A model generated the notes under the pieces. That model did not search any database. It was not told where the DNA came from and was given only the letters and a program-made list of their open reading frames with translations. Shown piece after piece: positions 1 to 9,100 of a stretch of 64,000 nucleotides of DNA. Made by a program: the position numbers and the translations under genes. This DNA comes from an uncultured Desulfobacterium sp. (GTDB lineage: Bacteria > Desulfobacterota > DSM-4660 > Desulfatiglandales > Desulfatiglandaceae). The DNA is taken from contig LT984854.1 in assembly GCA_900258555.1 (NCBI GenBank), positions 2,086,975 to 2,150,974 of the forward strand. Direction: 5' to 3'. How positions within the stretch are numbered: position 1 is the first letter of the stretch; the number at the start of each line of letters is the position of its first letter.

Positions 1-2
1 TC

Positions 3-60
3 AAGGCAAGCCATGCTTTGGATCTCTTGTTTAACGGCAAATTACCAGATTTCCTTACGT
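3..60 (+). CDS. Possible C-terminal end of an antitoxin (partial at window edge)
   Basis: An open frame enters from the left edge and ends in TAG at 58-60, reading KASHALDLLFNGKLPDFLT. The length and position, just before a PIN toxin gene, would fit the tail of an antitoxin. Only 19 residues are visible, so the family cannot be named and the frame could be chance. Confidence 0.2.
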
Positions 61-116
61 AGTTTTTAGGCACTTTTGAAATAACGCTGAATAGTTACAC
101 GGAAAGAAAAGATAAG

Positions 117-521
117 GTGATAATAGATACCGGTGTAGTCATTTCTGCATTTGCCTTTGGCGGTACACCCAAAAAGTCTTTAACAAAGGCGATTGAAGAT
201 GCCCGCATTTTTGTGTCACCGCCACTTCTGAATGAATATCGTTACGTACCTCTTGAGCTTTTAGCAAAAAATAAAATTGATAAAGACCAATTCAAGGCAT
301 TAATTTCTGGAATAGCCGCCTTTGTTTCTAAGGCTGTTGTTGTTTTTCCAAAGGAAAAATTATTTGTCTGTCGTGATCCGCAAGACAATATTGTTCTTGA
401 ATGCTGCCTTCAAGCCGAAGCAGATATCCTTATTACCGGCGACAAGGATCTCCTGGAGATAAAAAACCTGCCCTTCAGACTCAACATATTGACACCCAGG
501 ATGTATTTGAAAAAGGCTTAA
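117..521 (+). CDS. PIN-domain toxin (putative endoribonuclease)
   Basis: A 134-residue protein of the PIN fold, the group often labelled putative toxin-antitoxin system toxin component. Visible family features are the N-terminal MIIDTGVVISAF with the first acidic residue, a central acidic residue in the LLNEY segment, and the C-terminal CRDPQDN and ADILITGDKDLL motifs that complete the metal-binding acidic cluster. PIN toxins cleave RNA with Mg2+ or Mn2+ and are held inactive by a cognate antitoxin. The start is a GTG. An ATG start is not available in frame, and a GGAAAG sequence about ten bases upstream could be the ribosome site. The antitoxin would lie to the left and is only hinted at by a partial frame. 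Family assignment is fairly sure; target and activity are inference. Confidence 0.8.
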   Translation: MIIDTGVVISAFAFGGTPKKSLTKAIEDARIFVSPPLLNEYRYVPLELLAKNKIDKDQFKALISGIAAFVSKAVVVFPKEKLFVCRDPQDNIVLECCLQAEADILITGDKDLLEIKNLPFRLNILTPRMYLKKA

Positions 522-616
522 TCCAAATTTATCGTGACTAGCCATGTAAAAGGATGAGTTGTCACGCCCATCTTTTCATTTTCTGGTATCTTCATTACGG
601 AGATCAATCCTCACAC

Positions 617-1069
617 CTACCACACTTCGGGAAAGGCCATATTTGTGTATAGGTCTTCAAGCTTTGTTTTATGCCCCTGCTCCATCCTGGAAAGTGAAAG
701 GAACATCTCCTTCTGTTCGGAGTCGCTGCTGGCGTTGGCCAATTCAGCATATAGACGCATGGCATCCTCTTCATTTTTCATCGCCAGCCCTATGGCATCG
801 GCAGGCTTCATGGTCAGAGAGAGCTTGGGTCTGTCAACCGTTTCTGAAACCTTATAGTCTGCTGACTCATTAAAGTGGAAATCTTTCGGACGAGAAAGAA
901 GGCCTTCAAGGAGATGGCGGTGTTTTTTTTCTTCATCGGCAAGTTCCCTGAAGATGGCCTTTAAATTAGAATCAGCCGTCTTGTCGCAGACACCCTGATA
1001 AAAATCATAGGACTCAATTTCTTTTTCAACAGCAAATGATATTATTTTATTGTATTCTTCTGTTTTCAT
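617..1069 (-). CDS. Ferritin-like diiron protein (rubrerythrin family, no rubredoxin tail)
   Basis: A 150-residue four-helix-bundle protein. The repeated pattern of Glu and Glu-x-x-His (helix one with EKEIESYDFY, helix two with ADEEKKH, helix three with MKNEEDAMRLY, helix four with RMEQGHK) is the diiron ligand set of rubrerythrin/ferritin-like domains. There is no C-terminal CxxC rubredoxin module, so it is a stand-alone erythrin-type domain. Such proteins reduce peroxide or store iron in anaerobes. It is the last gene of the minus-strand cluster after fdhE with a 22-base gap. Its position behind cytochrome bd and formate dehydrogenase genes suggests an oxidative-stress role, which is inference from context. 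Confidence 0.8.
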   Translation of the reverse strand: MKTEEYNKIISFAVEKEIESYDFYQGVCDKTADSNLKAIFRELADEEKKHRHLLEGLLSRPKDFHFNESADYKVSETVDRPKLSLTMKPADAIGLAMKNEEDAMRLYAELANASSDSEQKEMFLSLSRMEQGHKTKLEDLYTNMAFPEVW

Positions 1070-1091
1070 GCTTAGGTCTCCTTCTTTAGTT

Positions 1092-2012
1092 TTATCTAAA
1101 CAAGTTCCATGGAGTCCGAGCGAGAGGCGAGTAACCTCTTTCCTGGGCCAAAATATCGAGATGGATCAGGCCGATCGGCGCCATATCAGGATCGAGCTTT
1201 TCGTTGCTGCCTACCAGATCAATCACCAACACATAGCGTTTGCAATCCCGGCAGGCGTGAATCCGTTCTTTTTCGCGACCTTGTGCGGTGAACACGTCCA
1301 GTCGCTCATGATCGGTCTGGCCGCATGACGGGCACACCAGCCGGACAAACCGCCAAATATGCCCGCAGAGCGAGCAATGAGGCCAAAGTTGCCCTGTCTT
1401 TGAAATCAGAAATTCAGAAGGATCTCGTTTATCCTTGAGAAAGCCGATGTCCGGGCCTCCGCCGCATACGGGACAATAGCCCTTATACCAAAGCTCGTTA
1501 TCGGCCAGATGAGCAAATTTTACTGCCGCCTGTCGAAGACATGGTTTGACGATCTCCAAAACGAGAAATGACAAAACTTCTACCGCAACCCCGGCAGCCT
1601 GGGCCGTCGCTTCCAGGACTTTCAGATCACCTGTAAGGATCATTTCTAAACAACGGTGCGCAAGGTCGGGTCGCTCAATTAACCCAGATTGCAGGCTGGC
1701 CGCGCTTGAACCTATACTGGGAAATGCCCGTTCAAGTACAGGCAAAAGCTTCTCAGCAGAGGAAAGATAGCATCCCTGCAAACCGGAGAGGTCTTGATTG
1801 GCTAAGAGCGGCACACCACTTGAGAATGCCGTAGCATCGAAATCAACAGCCTTAGGCCACTGAACGCCATCCAGGACCAGGCTGCGGCGTTCATCAATCA
1901 AAATAGCAAACGCCCTGGCAACATCCTCCAGCTCTGGAATTCGACTACGGATGCCCGCCAACGCCACATTGACGTCCATCGTCAGGTTTTCGGCGAATAA
2001 ATCCGGGATCAT
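1092..2012 (-). CDS. fdhE: Formate dehydrogenase accessory protein FdhE
   Basis: A 306-residue protein, close to the 309 residues of E. coli FdhE. The central and C-terminal parts carry four CxxC pairs (CPVCGGGP, CSLCGHIW, CPSCGQ, CRDCKRY) that bind iron in this family. FdhE is a cytoplasmic protein that acts on the catalytic subunit of respiratory, Tat-exported formate dehydrogenases before export. It starts 19 bases after the fdhB stop and so is probably cotranscribed with fdhAB. Its presence fits the Tat-type signal on the catalytic subunit upstream. Identification is strong from the Cys pattern, length and neighbourhood. Confidence 0.92.
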   Translation of the reverse strand: MIPDLFAENLTMDVNVALAGIRSRIPELEDVARAFAILIDERRSLVLDGVQWPKAVDFDATAFSSGVPLLANQDLSGLQGCYLSSAEKLLPVLERAFPSIGSSAASLQSGLIERPDLAHRCLEMILTGDLKVLEATAQAAGVAVEVLSFLVLEIVKPCLRQAAVKFAHLADNELWYKGYCPVCGGGPDIGFLKDKRDPSEFLISKTGQLWPHCSLCGHIWRFVRLVCPSCGQTDHERLDVFTAQGREKERIHACRDCKRYVLVIDLVGSNEKLDPDMAPIGLIHLDILAQERGYSPLARTPWNLFR

Positions 2013-2031
2013 TCGTTAAAAACTCTCGTTG

Positions 2032-2679
2032 TTAAATCTGCGCGGAGTACATCTTGCGCGGGTGTGTGATCAAGAAGACCACCCCCACGCTGTCCTCGTC
2101 AACAAGCTCGGCCTGCGGGTACGATTCCTTCAACACAGCGAGCCTCTTGTTCGCGAAATCCAGCATTTCCTGGCTATCGCCAAAGTTCATGGTTCCCGTA
2201 CAGCAGGTCTTTACGCAGGCCGGCAGCATGTTTGCCTGAACCCGATCAATGCACATGTCGCATTTTGACAGGAGGCCCGTCTTCTCGTCGCGCCGTGGAA
2301 TGTTATACGGACAAGATTCCCTGATGTCTTCGTACTGTTCGACGGTCAATTGCTTGGTTTTTTCTGTATAGATAACTGCGCCGGTCGGTTCATCAACAAT
2401 AATTGCGCCTTCAATGTAACTGTCGGCGGTATCCTTACATGGCGGCTCTACACAGTGGCGGCATTGGTCGGGGAAAAAAAGCCAACTCACCTTTCCGTTG
2501 ATCTTATGCTCGTCGAATCTAACGAGCTTGTAGTTAAATGGATTGAGGTCCGGGGGATTCTGATGTGTTCCCTGCTGCTTCGTAGTCACAGGCGGCAGGC
2601 CATGCCATTCCTTGCAGGCCACCTGGCAGCCGCGACATGCGGTGCAGCGTGAAGTATCTATAAAAAATGCCTTGGCCAT
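2032..2679 (-). CDS. fdhB: Formate dehydrogenase iron-sulfur (beta) subunit
   Basis: A 215-residue ferredoxin-type electron-transfer subunit. Cys groups for four [4Fe-4S] clusters are visible: CTACRGCQVACKEW near residue 12, CRHCVEPPC, the CPYN segment, and CDMCIDRV with the ACVKTCCTG group. It carries electrons from the molybdenum/tungsten subunit. Unlike E. coli FdnH (about 294 residues) it has no C-terminal transmembrane anchor, and no gamma cytochrome b gene follows. It therefore resembles the soluble periplasmic FdhAB of Desulfovibrio, which passes electrons to periplasmic cytochromes c3 (family knowledge). It is separated from fdhA by 214 bases that hold an inverted-repeat element. Confidence 0.93.
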   Translation of the reverse strand: MAKAFFIDTSRCTACRGCQVACKEWHGLPPVTTKQQGTHQNPPDLNPFNYKLVRFDEHKINGKVSWLFFPDQCRHCVEPPCKDTADSYIEGAIIVDEPTGAVIYTEKTKQLTVEQYEDIRESCPYNIPRRDEKTGLLSKCDMCIDRVQANMLPACVKTCCTGTMNFGDSQEMLDFANKRLAVLKESYPQAELVDEDSVGVVFLITHPRKMYSAQI

Positions 2680-2714
2680 AAGATATCTCCCTTTTCCTTC
2701 CTTCTACATTCATA

Positions 2715-2832
2715 CCAAGTCGCATTCAAATTCTAGCCGTGTTGGCTTCGTCGGTTCTGTCCTCGACGTATTGTATATACGCCTGCGGGAAAACCTCCTT
2801 GCCGCTTTGCTATCTCTTTGAATGCAACTTGG
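2715..2832. repeat. MITE-like element between fdhA and fdhB with 16-base inverted ends
   Basis: CCAAGTCGCATTCAAA at 2715-2730 is mirrored by TTTGAATGCAACTTGG at 2817-2832, 15 of 16 positions pairing. The 118-base unit includes an internal near-palindrome CGTATTGTATATACG. It sits inside an apparent operon, so transcripts would carry it as a folded RNA. No coding potential is seen. Confidence 0.7.
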
Positions 2833-2893
2833 AATCATTATTCCTTGTTCGATACTCGATATTAAAGTTAATGCGTAACTGCCGATACCCGGC

Positions 2894-5800
2894 TTAGACG
2901 AAGAGCTCTGTTACCTTGCCTGCTTTGTATATGTTTACCAGGCAGGCCTTATATTCCGGGATGGTCACATTGGGATCGGCCACAGACGCCATAAGGCGGT
3001 TGGTGGCGTCACCCACGCCGGGAGTCATCCAGCCGAAGCAGAACGGCATGCCCGCCAGGTGCACGGTCTTACCCTGCACCTTGAAGGGGGTCATGCGCAC
3101 AGTAACCATAGCTATGGCCTCTGCCTTTCCTCGAATACTTTCAACAATCACCGGATCGCCGTTCCTGATGCCCTTTTCCTTGGCCAATTCGTGACTGATC
3201 TCCACGTAAAGCTGCGGCTCGGCCTCCAGCAGGACCGGAGTGTTTCTGGTATCGGCGCCTCCACACCAATGCTCGGTAAGCCCATAGGTGGTGAGCACGA
3301 TGGGAAAGCGCGGGTCTGCCGGGTCGGCCAGGAGGTCCAGATCACTTGTTGCCCTTTTCATGCATGGATTGTGGAGCTGCTTGGAAAAGGGATGCGACCT
3401 GATCGGGGTTTCAGCAGGTTCATAATGCTCAGGAAACGGCCCGTCCACGCGACCGGGCCCGTAAAGCTGTCCATGTCCTTCAGTCTGCATGATGAATGGA
3501 TATTTTCCATCGGGCATGGCCATTGGCGGCCAGGGCCCATCAGGCACATCGCCTACCCACTTTCCGTCTTCCCATGCGATTACTGCCTTGTCAGGATTGA
3601 AGGGTTTTCCCTTTACGTCCACTGATGCGCGGTTGTAGATGATTCGCCTGTTGACCGGCCACGCCCAGGAGAAGTTCGGAAAGATCCCGATCCTGGCCTG
3701 CATCGGCGTCTGGGTTCGGTCGCGACGCTTGGAGAGATTTCCCGTAGGCCCGTAGCAGTTGCAATAGAGCCAGTTCAGGCTCACAGTGGAGCCGTCGTCC
3801 TGCAGGAAGGCGAAGCTCGCCACCTGTTCGCCCTTTTTGTAGATCTTCTCATTAATTGTAACGTCCCTGGTGTACCAGCCGTTTATCTTTTTTGCGAGCA
3901 CATCGGGATCATAAGTTTCCGGCCAGTCCATGTTCATGATGGGCTCAGGAAATGCACCCTGTTCCTTTTTATAGAGATTGCGGATTCGATTAAAGATCTC
4001 CACAATCATCCAGCCCATGGCCTTACTCTCACCCATGGGCTCCATGCCCTTATAGTGCCACATGTGCCATCGGCCGCTGTTGGAAATGGTACCGTCCTTT
4101 TCGCCGCGCTGACAGGAGGGCAACAGAAATACCTCTGTCTTGATCTTTTTAGGATCAACTCCGGGACGATGCCAGAAGTCACTGGTTTCCGTGTGGTGAA
4201 TCTCACCGACCACCAACCATTCAAGCTTGTCCATGGCCTTGCGGACTTTGTTGGAGTTGGGCATGCTCTGTGCCGGATTGTGGGCGAAGATAAAGCCGCC
4301 GCGGACCTTGCCCTGGTACATCCGGTCAAAAAGAAAAAGACTTGCGTAATCCACACCGCGGTCCACCTTAGGGAGCCAACTGTAGCCGAATCCGTTTTCG
4401 TTGTTGGCTGCATCTCCCATCCATCCCTTCAGTAGGCTCACCATGTATTTGGGACGGTTGCCCCACCAGTTGGCGCTCTTGGGATCTTGTGTTTTTGGCG
4501 TGTTGGCCTTCTGGTAGTCTTCCAGGGTCGGCCAGTCCGCCCTGGGCATGGGAAGGTAGCCGGGAAGAACATTCCAGAGGATGGCGTGATCGGTAGACCC
4601 TTGCACGTTAGGCTCGCCGCGCAGGGCATTTATGCCGCCGCCTGCCACACCGATGTTGCCCAGCAAAAGCTGGACAATAGCCGAAAGGCGGATGTTCTGC
4701 ACACCTACAGTGTGCTGTGTCCAACCAAGCGCATACATCACGGTGCCGGCCTTGCCAGGCGCGCCGGTAGCTGCATATGTCTCGTATACCTTCAGCAGAT
4801 CTTCCCTGGTAACACCGGTGACCGCGGAAACCCTATCCAACGTGTAGCGTTCATAATGCTTCTTTAAGAGCTGGTACACGCATCGTGGATGCTTGAGAGT
4901 CTTGTCAAGTTTCGGCACACCATTTTCATCCAAGGCAAAGGCCCATTTCTTCTGGTCATAGCTCTTCTTTCCCGGATCATAGCCAGAAAACAGGCCGTCC
5001 TTAAACTCGTAACCGTCACCGACAATGAATGAGGCATTGGTATACTCGACCACGTAATCGTGGTGATATAGGTTCTTATCAAGAATGAACTTGACCATGC
5101 CGCCCAGCATGGGAATGTCTGTGCCGCTCCGTATGGGAACATGCATATCACTTCTTGCCGAAGTCCTGGAGAATTTCGGGTCAATGTGGATAACCGTGGC
5201 GCCTGCATCTTTGGCCTTGAGCACCCATTTAAAAGAAATCGGATGGTTTTCGGCGGCATTGCTGCCCATGATCAGAACTACATTGGCGTTTTTAATATCA
5301 ATCCAGTGGTTGGTCATTGCGCCGCGTCCGAACGACTCTGCCAGAGCCGCAACAGTGGCGCTGTGTCAGACGCGGGCCTGATGGTCTATGTAGACAACGC
5401 CCAACCCGCGCAGCATCTGATGTGAAACAGCACATTCCTCATTGTCCATCTGTGAACTGCCAAGCTGAAATATAGTCTCTACCCGATTGACCTGTTGCCC
5501 CACGCCGTTTTTCAACAAGAAGTCCTGGTCGCGGTTGTCCTTGACTCGCCTGGCAATACGTTCCAGGACAAAGTCCCAGTCCTTTTCTTCCCACTTATCG
5601 CTTCCGGGGGCACGGTACTTCGGCCTTTGGAGCCGGTGCTCGTTGTTGTGCATGGACAGAAATGCAGCACCTTTAGAGCACAGGGTACCTTCGCTCACCG
5701 GATAATCCGGATCCCCTTCCGAACTGACCATCCTCCCATCCCTTACTGACATGATAATGTTGCACCCGCACGAGCAAAAACCGCAGATAGAGAGAATTTC

Positions 5801-5938
5801 CTTGGATCCCTCAATCTTCAGCCCTGCAGCGTAAGCCCTGACAGGCCTAAGATTAAACCCCAGCCCGGAAAGACCCAGGCTAGCCAGGCCCATTCCCGTA
5901 AGCTTGATGAATCCCCTCCGTGAAATGTACATACTCAC
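2894..5938 (-). CDS. fdhA: Formate dehydrogenase catalytic subunit, selenocysteine-containing, Tat-exported
   Basis: One gene of 1014 residues read through an in-frame UGA at 5366-5368 (residue 191); conventional calling would split it into pieces of 190 and 807 codons. Residues around the UGA, DHQARV-Sec-HSATVAALAESFGRG, match the active-site segment of FdnG-type enzymes, where Sec ligates Mo or W. The N-terminus has a twin-arginine signal (SRRGFIK followed by a hydrophobic stretch), then a [4Fe-4S] site CGFCSCGC with a later CSKG. The remainder is a molybdopterin oxidoreductase with a C-terminal dinucleotide-binding domain (TTYGLTEHWCGG region). It oxidises formate to CO2 in the periplasm with FdhB. 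It follows cydB by 63 bases. Length is the same as FdnG (about 1015). Confidence 0.96.
5338..5368 (-). promoter_or_regulatory. Selenocysteine UGA codon and candidate SECIS hairpin of fdhA
   Basis: The UGA is at 5366-5368 (minus strand). Ten bases after it, a hairpin at 5338-5355 can form: CUGUUG pairs with UGGCAG (some G-U pairs) around a CGGCUC loop that has G in its first positions. Bacterial SECIS elements sit directly after the UGA with an apical loop containing G, recognised by SelB. The codon call is strong from protein conservation; the exact fold is my manual estimate. Confidence 0.75.
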
Positions 5939-6001
5939 CCCTTTTCTTACGTTTTCCTTTTAGTTCGGATTAGACTCTTGTATCAAGATGAGAGAAATAT
6001 T

Positions 6002-7030
6002 TCAATACGCTTCCTCGTAGGCTAAATCATCTTTGGTTACCTTGTGCTTGAAAAGATTATAGGCCCAGATCTGGTAGGACAGAACGATCGGAACGAAAAT
6101 TACAGCCACAACCAGCATGATCTTCAGGGTCAGAGGACTAGAGGATGCGTTATGTGCCGAAAGACTGTATGCGGGATCAATGCTTGATGGGAACATGTTG
6201 GGGTAAAGGCCTATGACTCCGTAGAATGTTGCACCGATTATGGTTAATGCCGAAGAAAACCAGGCCTTCCAAAAATGACCTTTTGTCACAAATACCTTGA
6301 TGCCCAAAAGGGCCAGCACGGTGATCACAATGACAATAAAAAGCATCGGGTTGGCCAGGTAATTTTTATACAACGGTGTATACAATGCCGAGGCTATCAG
6401 GAATATCACCGCCACCACCAACAGCAACCACCAAATTATTCCGGCAGTCCGGGCCGCTCGCGTATGAAGATCTCCGTCGCTTTTGATGGACAAAAAGATT
6501 GCTCCGTGCACAAGGAACAACATCAAAAAAAGTAGGCCTCCCAAAAGCCCGTAAGGATTGAGGAGGGTAATCAATGTTCCCTGGTAAACCCCGTTTCCAT
6601 CAAAAGGAATTCCCCTGAAAATATTAGCAAATGCCACACCCAGAAGAATGGCGGGAAGGAGACTGCCTGCGAACATGCATGTATCCCATAGCCTTCTCCA
6701 TCCTGGATGATTTACTTTGCTTCTGAACTCGAAGCAAACGCCTCGCAGAATAAGGGAAAAGAGCAGCAGCATCAACGCGGAATAAAGTGAGCTGAACATC
6801 ACCCCGTAGACCTTGGGAAAAGCGGCAAATGTCACCCCGCCTGCTGTTAGCAACCATACTTCGTTGCCATCCCACAGCGGCCCCATGGAGTTAAACATGA
6901 TTCGCTTTTCTTCATCGGTCTTTGCCAGGACCGGCAAAAGGCATCCGATTCCCAGATCAAAACCGTCCGTTATAAAATAGACGGCCCACAACAATCCCCA
7001 TAAAAAAAACCATATATCTTGCAGTATCAT
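6002..7030 (-). CDS. cydB: Cytochrome bd quinol oxidase subunit II
   Basis: A 342-residue membrane protein with about eight to nine hydrophobic helices and the CydB N-terminal signature (WFFLWGLLWAVYFITDGFDLG, here residues 6 to 26, including the conserved DGFDLG and the GPLWDGNEVWL segment near residue 50). It forms the heterodimer with CydA in the inner membrane that oxidises quinol and reduces O2 to water without proton pumping. It lies 39 bases after cydA. In strict anaerobes this oxidase is a high-affinity oxygen scavenger (family knowledge). It precedes fdhA by only 63 bases on the same strand, so cotranscription is likely. Confidence 0.95.
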   Translation of the reverse strand: MILQDIWFFLWGLLWAVYFITDGFDLGIGCLLPVLAKTDEEKRIMFNSMGPLWDGNEVWLLTAGGVTFAAFPKVYGVMFSSLYSALMLLLFSLILRGVCFEFRSKVNHPGWRRLWDTCMFAGSLLPAILLGVAFANIFRGIPFDGNGVYQGTLITLLNPYGLLGGLLFLMLFLVHGAIFLSIKSDGDLHTRAARTAGIIWWLLLVVAVIFLIASALYTPLYKNYLANPMLFIVIVITVLALLGIKVFVTKGHFWKAWFSSALTIIGATFYGVIGLYPNMFPSSIDPAYSLSAHNASSSPLTLKIMLVVAVIFVPIVLSYQIWAYNLFKHKVTKDDLAYEEAY

Positions 7031-7069
7031 AGTAACCTCCGTTTTTTATAATAGAAGGAAATTAAAAGA

Positions 7070-8374
7070 TTATGCCGGATTGGGCCCTTGTTTGGCATTC
7101 TTGATGATCAGATAAAATCCCACTGCACCGAGAAGACCGTATACAAGGATGAAGGCCACCAAGGATGTAAGCACCTGTGAAGTGGCAATTGGCGAAAATG
7201 CATCGGCGGTCTTCATCAACCCGTATACAATCCATGGCTGACGGCCGACTTCGGCGACAGTCCAGCCCAATTCACAGGCAATGTAGGGAAGCGGTATGGA
7301 ATAGAGCATCAACTTGAGATACCACGGTGATTCCATAAGTTTGTTTCTCTTCAGCCATCCGATAAGAGTTACCAGGACAAAATAGAATCCCAGTCCCACC
7401 ATCAGATTAAAGGACAAATACGTGATTAATACAGGCGGCCTGTCCTCTTTCGGGAAGTCCTTAAGACCCTTCACCTCGGCTGAAGGAGTATGCTTGGCAA
7501 GAAGACTGAGAACCCCTGGGATCGGGATGATCTCAATGGAATTTTTTTCCATTTGCTGATCGGGCCATGCAAACAGATACTTGGGGGCATAAGTCATGGT
7601 CTGCCAATGGGCCTCCATAGCCGCAAGTTTTGTAGGCTGTTTTTCCGCCAGATCGGAACCATGTAAATGGCCTTCAACGACTTCCAGCACCGAAAAGATC
7701 AGCCCAAAGACCAGGGCCATCCTGAATGACTTGCTGAAAAATTCCACATGCTGTTTCTTTAACAGGTGATAGGCGCTTATTCCCATGACAAAAAATGCGC
7801 TCAATATATATGCGGCGCTGGCAGTATGGATAAACTCCAGCACGGCGAATCCCTGAAAGACCACATCGGCAAAGCTTTCCAATTCAGCCCGACCGTTTTT
7901 CAACACATATCCGACAGGGTGCTGCATCCAGGCATTTGCAGTCAGAATCCAAATTGCGGACAGTGTAGATGCAAAGGCCACCAGCCACATGACGAAGGCA
8001 TGGGCCTTGGCAGAAAGCTTTTTCCATCCGAATACCCATACCCCGATAAATGTGGATTCAAGAAAAAAGGCCGCTGTAGCCTCTATAGCCAAAAGAGAGC
8101 CGAATATGTCCCCTACAAAAGAGGAATAGCGCGACCAGTTGGTGCCGAATTGGAACTCGAGTGTTATACCGGTAACTATGCCCACAGCAAAATTGACGAG
8201 GAAGAGCTTACTCCAGAACTTGGTCATCCTGAGGTAGATCTCCTCGCCGGTCCTGGCATACTTGGTTTCCATGATTGCAACAAGAATGGAAAGCCCCAAG
8301 GTTAAAGGAACAAACAGGAAGTGAAAAAACGTGGCTGCAGCGAATTGCAGCCTGGATAAAAACAAAACATCCAT
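7070..8374 (-). CDS. cydA: Cytochrome bd quinol oxidase subunit I (short Q-loop type)
   Basis: A 434-residue, multi-helix protein beginning MDVLFLSRLQFAAATFFHF; His18 corresponds to the axial heme b595 ligand at the N-terminus of CydA proteins. The GRQPWIVYG segment near the C-terminal third and a WTVAEVGRQPW motif are typical of the family. It is shorter than the E. coli protein (522 residues), placing it in the short Q-loop type usual outside enterobacteria. Its ATG has a good AGGAGG ribosome site (RNA sense). It is the first gene of the cydAB-fdhAB-fdhE cluster. Confidence 0.95.
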   Translation of the reverse strand: MDVLFLSRLQFAAATFFHFLFVPLTLGLSILVAIMETKYARTGEEIYLRMTKFWSKLFLVNFAVGIVTGITLEFQFGTNWSRYSSFVGDIFGSLLAIEATAAFFLESTFIGVWVFGWKKLSAKAHAFVMWLVAFASTLSAIWILTANAWMQHPVGYVLKNGRAELESFADVVFQGFAVLEFIHTASAAYILSAFFVMGISAYHLLKKQHVEFFSKSFRMALVFGLIFSVLEVVEGHLHGSDLAEKQPTKLAAMEAHWQTMTYAPKYLFAWPDQQMEKNSIEIIPIPGVLSLLAKHTPSAEVKGLKDFPKEDRPPVLITYLSFNLMVGLGFYFVLVTLIGWLKRNKLMESPWYLKLMLYSIPLPYIACELGWTVAEVGRQPWIVYGLMKTADAFSPIATSQVLTSLVAFILVYGLLGAVGFYLIIKNAKQGPNPA

Positions 8375-8468
8375 ACTGTCCTCCTTAAATAAAGGTTTTA
8401 TATAGAGTTATGCCTTGATCCTTTGTGGCCCATCGGCCACATGGTTATTTATTAGGAGAAGAAAGAAT

Positions 8469-8496
8469 ATTATATGAATATGGGAGGAGATGTCAT
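8469..8496 (-). promoter_or_regulatory. Candidate sigma70-type promoter for cydAB-fdh cluster
   Basis: On the minus strand ATGACA (8491-8496) and TATAAT (8469-8474) are separated by 16 bases, leaving a leader of about 90 bases before cydA. The rest of 8375-8701 shows no gene; it holds a short GTGGCCCATCGGCCAC palindrome near 8425. Manual match only. Confidence 0.45.
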
Positions 8497-8701
8497 CGTT
8501 CAGAGTGTGCATTGCATCCCTTCCAAATGATTTTGATTTATATAAGCTTTAAGCTAGGATACATAAATTTCAATAGAAATCAAGCTGTTCTTTTATCAAA
8601 GGGACCCTCAATGAGTTCAAAATCCAGTGGTGTTCAATCAAGCCACCAAGAACACAACGGGTTTTGCTGTTGATATTTTTAAGGCGTCTCGGATACCAGC
8701 A

Positions 8702-8731
8702 TTGACTTCTCGTATATTTGTTTGATATAGA
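8702..8731 (+). promoter_or_regulatory. Candidate promoter of the cobalamin operon
   Basis: TTGACT at 8702-8707 and TATAGA at 8726-8731 with an 18-base spacer lie just upstream of the riboswitch, placing the transcript start near 8738. Match is by eye. Confidence 0.45.
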
Positions 8732-8751
8732 CTGTGGTCGCAAAAATATAG

Positions 8752-8935
8752 TCTGTAAAGGTGTTCAGCATACGGAACACGGTTAGAATCCGTGACGGTC
8801 CCGCCGCTGTAACCCCGCCATTTTAATAATGGAACCCTGTTGGCGTTTTTCGTCACTGTCCCGGAAAACCGGTATGGGAAGGCGGCCAAATGGGGCGGGG
8901 AAGTCAGAAGACGAGCTGAATGGCCTTGATGCAAG
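8752..8935 (+). promoter_or_regulatory. Adenosylcobalamin (cobalamin) riboswitch
   Basis: The conserved pieces appear in order: AAAGGTGTTCAGCATACGG, the GTTAGAATCCGTGACGGTCC strand, the B12-box GCCGCTGTAA near 8803, a variable arm, GGGAAGGCGG near 8877, and the GTCAGAAGAC element near 8903. This is the class found ahead of B12 synthesis and transport genes. Binding of the cofactor lowers expression. The downstream genes cobT-cobS-cobD-cbiB complete the same pathway, and a strong terminator follows at 8949-9008, so control is probably by transcription termination. Confidence 0.93.
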
Positions 8936-8948
8936 AACTTGATGGTAA

Positions 8949-9008
8949 AGGGTTCTGATAGGATGAGGCTATAAAAGCCTGTGGTTTCCTGTCGGAGCCC
9001 TTTTTTTA
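8949..9008 (+). terminator. Riboswitch-controlled intrinsic terminator
   Basis: AGGGTTCTGATAGGA at 8949-8963 pairs with TCCTGTCGGAGCCCT ending at 9001, about 15 base pairs including G-U pairs, followed by a run of T at 9001-9007. It lies between the riboswitch aptamer and cobT, as expected of the expression platform. Confidence 0.85.
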
Positions 9009-9100
9009 TTTCCGGCGGGCCAAATATTAAGGTCGCGAGGTTAAACATTATGAAGACCCAGCTCGAACTGGCAACCAGAAACTCGTAAAAGGACTTGGTT

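Noticed and set aside
5366-5368. Stop codon or frameshift splitting the formate dehydrogenase gene
   Set aside because: Sequence is in frame on both sides and the UGA falls exactly at the Sec position of FdnG-type enzymes, so recoding explains it.
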